From: Paraphaeosphaeria minitans
Lineage: Eukaryota; Ascomycota; Dothideomycetes; Pleosporales; Didymosphaeriaceae
DNA: 64,000 bases
Reading direction: 5' to 3'
Assembly (NCBI GenBank): GCA_015832175.1
Contig: WJXW01000001.1
Location: 744,001-808,000, forward strand
The notes under the pieces: model-generated
The model's input: the letters and a program-made list of their open reading frames with translations, nothing else
Told to the model about the DNA's origin: nothing
The model's database searches: none
Shown here: positions 62,003-64,000 of the stretch, one piece after another
Layout of the letters: each line of letters begins with the position of its first letter
Numbering within the stretch: position 1 is the stretch's first letter
Program-made: the position numbers and the translations under genes

Positions 62003-62924
62003 ATGGCCTCCAAAATTTTAGTCTATTGATGCTCCTGGTGCTCGCACACAAGGCGGTTGCATCTGAACAGATAAGGCCATTCATCAATCAGCTACCCGAA
62101 TATTCGTTGATGGCTGATTGCGCCGAGCCTCATGTATCAAAAATCGTACGGGACATGGATAATGGATGCGGAGATGGTTCCCAAACAACATCATACAATT
62201 GTTTCTGCCACCCGTCATCTTCGTACTTCAGCACCCTCATCGGCTCGAAAAGTAGAGAAAGCTTGCAAGACCGCTAATCCGGGTGCCTAGGAAACTCATG
62301 CGCAGGAATTATTCGACAATTATTGTCACCTTGGTGACTCACTCACCTTGGGTTAGCCTCAGTGGTTCACCTTATGACACGCCGGGTATTCACTAAACTG
62401 GGTCAGCAATATCTTCTACGACCTCTTCAGCATTGTCCACATCATCATCGGTATCGACTGCTTCGTCAGTGGGATCAAGTTCAGTGGCAGAGTCAAATAG
62501 TACCCCTGCCTCTCCTGCATCAACTCCGCATATGATAAGTGCATCAACGTCGCCAACGCCTTCATCAGCATCATCGAAACCTTCATCATCAACGACGGAG
62601 CCCGCAAAAGACACGCCAGCACCGAAGAAGATCAAAACCGCGGCTATTGCTGCAGGGTCACCATACCGATCGTACTCATCACAGTAGCCATCGCGGCTTT
62701 TCTCATCTTCCAGAGGATAAAGTAGCAAGCACCCGTAGAATGTATAGCTACCCGACCACGAGAACAAATACGAAACTCACGATCTGAAGCTTGAGGCCCA
62801 AGAAGCCCACTCAACACATTCGGACTACACCGGGTCGTCAGAAATGTACGAGCTAGAACAAGAGACAGTTCCTCTGCGAGCTCTTGAGATCGGTGGCAGT
62901 GTGGCCATACACGAGATGCATTAG
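62003..62924 (+). pseudogene. CFEM-domain membrane protein, frame-broken
   Basis: Pieces of one protein follow in order but in different frames. A signal peptide starts at 62,003 (MASKILVY, TGA at 62,027) and continues one frame over from 62,029 (MLLVLAHKAVASEQ). A CFEM domain follows at about 62,080-62,330 (QLPEYSLMADCAEPH, GCGDG, YNCFCHPSSSYF, then VEKACKTANPG after a shift in an A run near 62,253, and FDNYCHLG). A Ser/Thr-rich linker spans 62,405-62,640. A membrane helix appears one frame over (VTIPIVLITVAIAAFLIF), then an acidic tail in a third frame (EAQEAHSTHSDYTGSSEMYE) to TAG at 62,922. The second CFEM Cys is His (CAEPH). CFEM proteins act in surface haem uptake or sensing. Decay is by indels, not RIP. 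Confidence 0.75.
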
Positions 62925-63090
62925 CTAGCAAGCGTATCATTAGCTAGCTACTTAGAGTCGCATGTGTTTGGTTGCCTCAAAGTCAGAAAGATGGGAAGTA
63001 TGGAGTCGGTTTTACTGATTTCTACGGTGGAACGTCTGATGGGAGCCAATGTTCAACGCGCATGGTTGAGGCTGAATGCGAATATGTTAT
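62925..63090. other. Short intergenic gap between convergent genes
   Basis: Only 166 bp separate the CFEM pseudogene stop (plus strand) from the dehydrogenase stop (minus strand). It holds a GCTAGCTA repeat at 62,924-62,948 and nothing else recognised. Confidence 0.5.
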
Positions 63091-63997
63091 CTAAAACTTT
63101 TCACAAGCAGGCCGCATATCTGGATAACTGTCAGTGATTTTATATGTGGCGACTAGTCACTTACCGAGCTCGTGCGTCCAAAGGCAAGGCTTTTGGTTAT
63201 GTAGCCACAAGTACGTCTCGCCAACCGCATCTGCACTCATTTTCTTTCCCTTCTTCTGATCTTCTCCGTCTGCATCCGCAATGCCGCCATTGGCAATAGT
63301 GTGCACAACATGAACGCCCTTCTCGCTCATCTCACGCGCAAGTGTCTGCGCAAGCTGGCGTACTGATGCGCGGCCAGCTCCATATGCGGCAAATTGCGCA
63401 CTGCAGCGAAGCGCGCCGAGTGTTCCAGTAAAGATGAGAGTCTATAAAATATGGTTAATTGATTTCTACGGGTTGACAGGGCAAAATCTTTACGCCTTTC
63501 TTCTCGCCTCCATCCGTCAGGCCTTTCTCCCCATGATCCGCGAAGAAACGCTTCAACGACTCTTGCGCGAACGTAAAGGCGCCACCGACATACGTCCCCA
63601 GAGAATCTTCAAATTCTTCACGCGTTTCTTCTAAGAACGGCTTCTTGGAAGAATGCTTGATGCTGTAAATCGCCATGTTCAATTTGAGATTTTTGAAGCT
63701 GTGGTGTTTCTGGATTTCCTTGAAAGTGTTTTCGAGTGATATTTTTGACGTGTCGGTAGCGAAGGTCTCCAAGATGGCATTGGGGCTTGTCTTGCGTACT
63801 GTGCTGACAACTTCATTTAGCGACTCGGGACGGCGAGCAAGAATAGCAACAGCCAGGTTTCCGTGAGACGGATCGGAGAGAATGCGGGCGATACCAGTTC
63901 CCTAAAGATCAAGTCAGCCGCGTGAGTTTGACATTGATGATAGGCTTACTGTGTTGGGACCAGCACCAATTAAAATGGCAAGACCTGATGGAGGCAT
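63091..63997 (-). CDS. Short-chain dehydrogenase/reductase (SDR)
   Basis: Four exons, 63997-63950, 63901-63494, 63441-63165 and 63119-63091, with 48-, 52- and 45-bp GT-AG introns; 253 aa, the usual length for a classical SDR. The N-terminal cofactor motif is LIGAGPNTGTGIAR (NAD(P)H-binding Rossmann fold). The substrate half contains FTGTLGALRCSAQFAAYGAGR, where the catalytic pair expected as YxxxK reads Y-G-A-G-R. A tiny last exon supplies the typical C-terminus HELD-MRPACEKF; without it the gene would end earlier at HELGK. The start at 63,997 lies three bases from the window edge, so an upstream start cannot be excluded. The substrate is unknown. It is convergent with the CFEM pseudogene. 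Confidence 0.87.
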
Positions 63998-64000
63998 TGG

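Overview
The window is nuclear DNA of a filamentous ascomycete (Pezizomycotina); I cannot name the genus. The evidence is short spliceosomal introns of 45-75 bp with GTAAGT/GTATGT donors and CTAAC/CTGAC branch sites, fungal gene families (Cch1 calcium channel, Ime2-type kinase, CFEM protein), and a large block of LTR retrotransposons carrying the signature of repeat-induced point mutation (RIP).

Layout. (1) 1-10.3 kb is normal genic DNA: the 3'-truncated, minus-strand Cch1 channel gene and, diverging from it, a five-exon DDT/WHIM/PHD-finger chromatin gene. The 1.75 kb between them holds a 75-bp direct repeat and an 11-unit minisatellite. (2) 10.3-11.6 kb is intergenic. (3) 11.6-49.4 kb is a gene-free, AT-rich block almost without CpA/TpG. 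It is a nest of dead LTR elements that can be ordered by target-site duplications. Family Gypsy-1 (192-bp LTRs, about 7.13 kb) has complete copies at 15,778-22,910 (minus) and 27,032-34,166 (plus), a split partial copy (13,124-25,781) and a 3' fragment (47,014-47,820). A Copia family (238-bp LTRs) has a full copy at 36,916-44,118 and a 2.1-kb deletion derivative at 13,479-15,603. A chromodomain-bearing Gypsy element (chromovirus, minus strand) is cut into three pieces (about 26,840-27,031; 34,167-36,915; 44,119-46,390) by one Gypsy-1 and one Copia insertion. A further LTR-like repeat (TGTTAAATCC end) sits at 13.1, 25.8 and 46.4-47.0 kb. (4) 49.4-51.7 kb is intergenic. (5) 51.8-54.2 kb is an Ime2/MAK-type protein kinase gene (minus). 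(6) 54.3-62.0 kb has no convincing intact gene, but has a 170-bp tandem duplication and vestiges of decayed genes. (7) 62.0-62.9 kb is a frame-broken CFEM-domain protein gene, and 63.1-64.0 kb is an intact four-exon short-chain dehydrogenase (minus).

The host genes are unrelated single-copy genes and do not form a pathway. The strongest structural results are the resolved nesting order with exact 5-bp target duplications, the uniform loss of reverse-transcriptase catalytic aspartates through TpG to TpA changes, a possible antisense secreted-protein frame in the Gypsy-1 3' region, and the CFEM pseudogene, which decayed by indels rather than by RIP. I saw no CRISPR array, rRNA or convincing tRNA gene.
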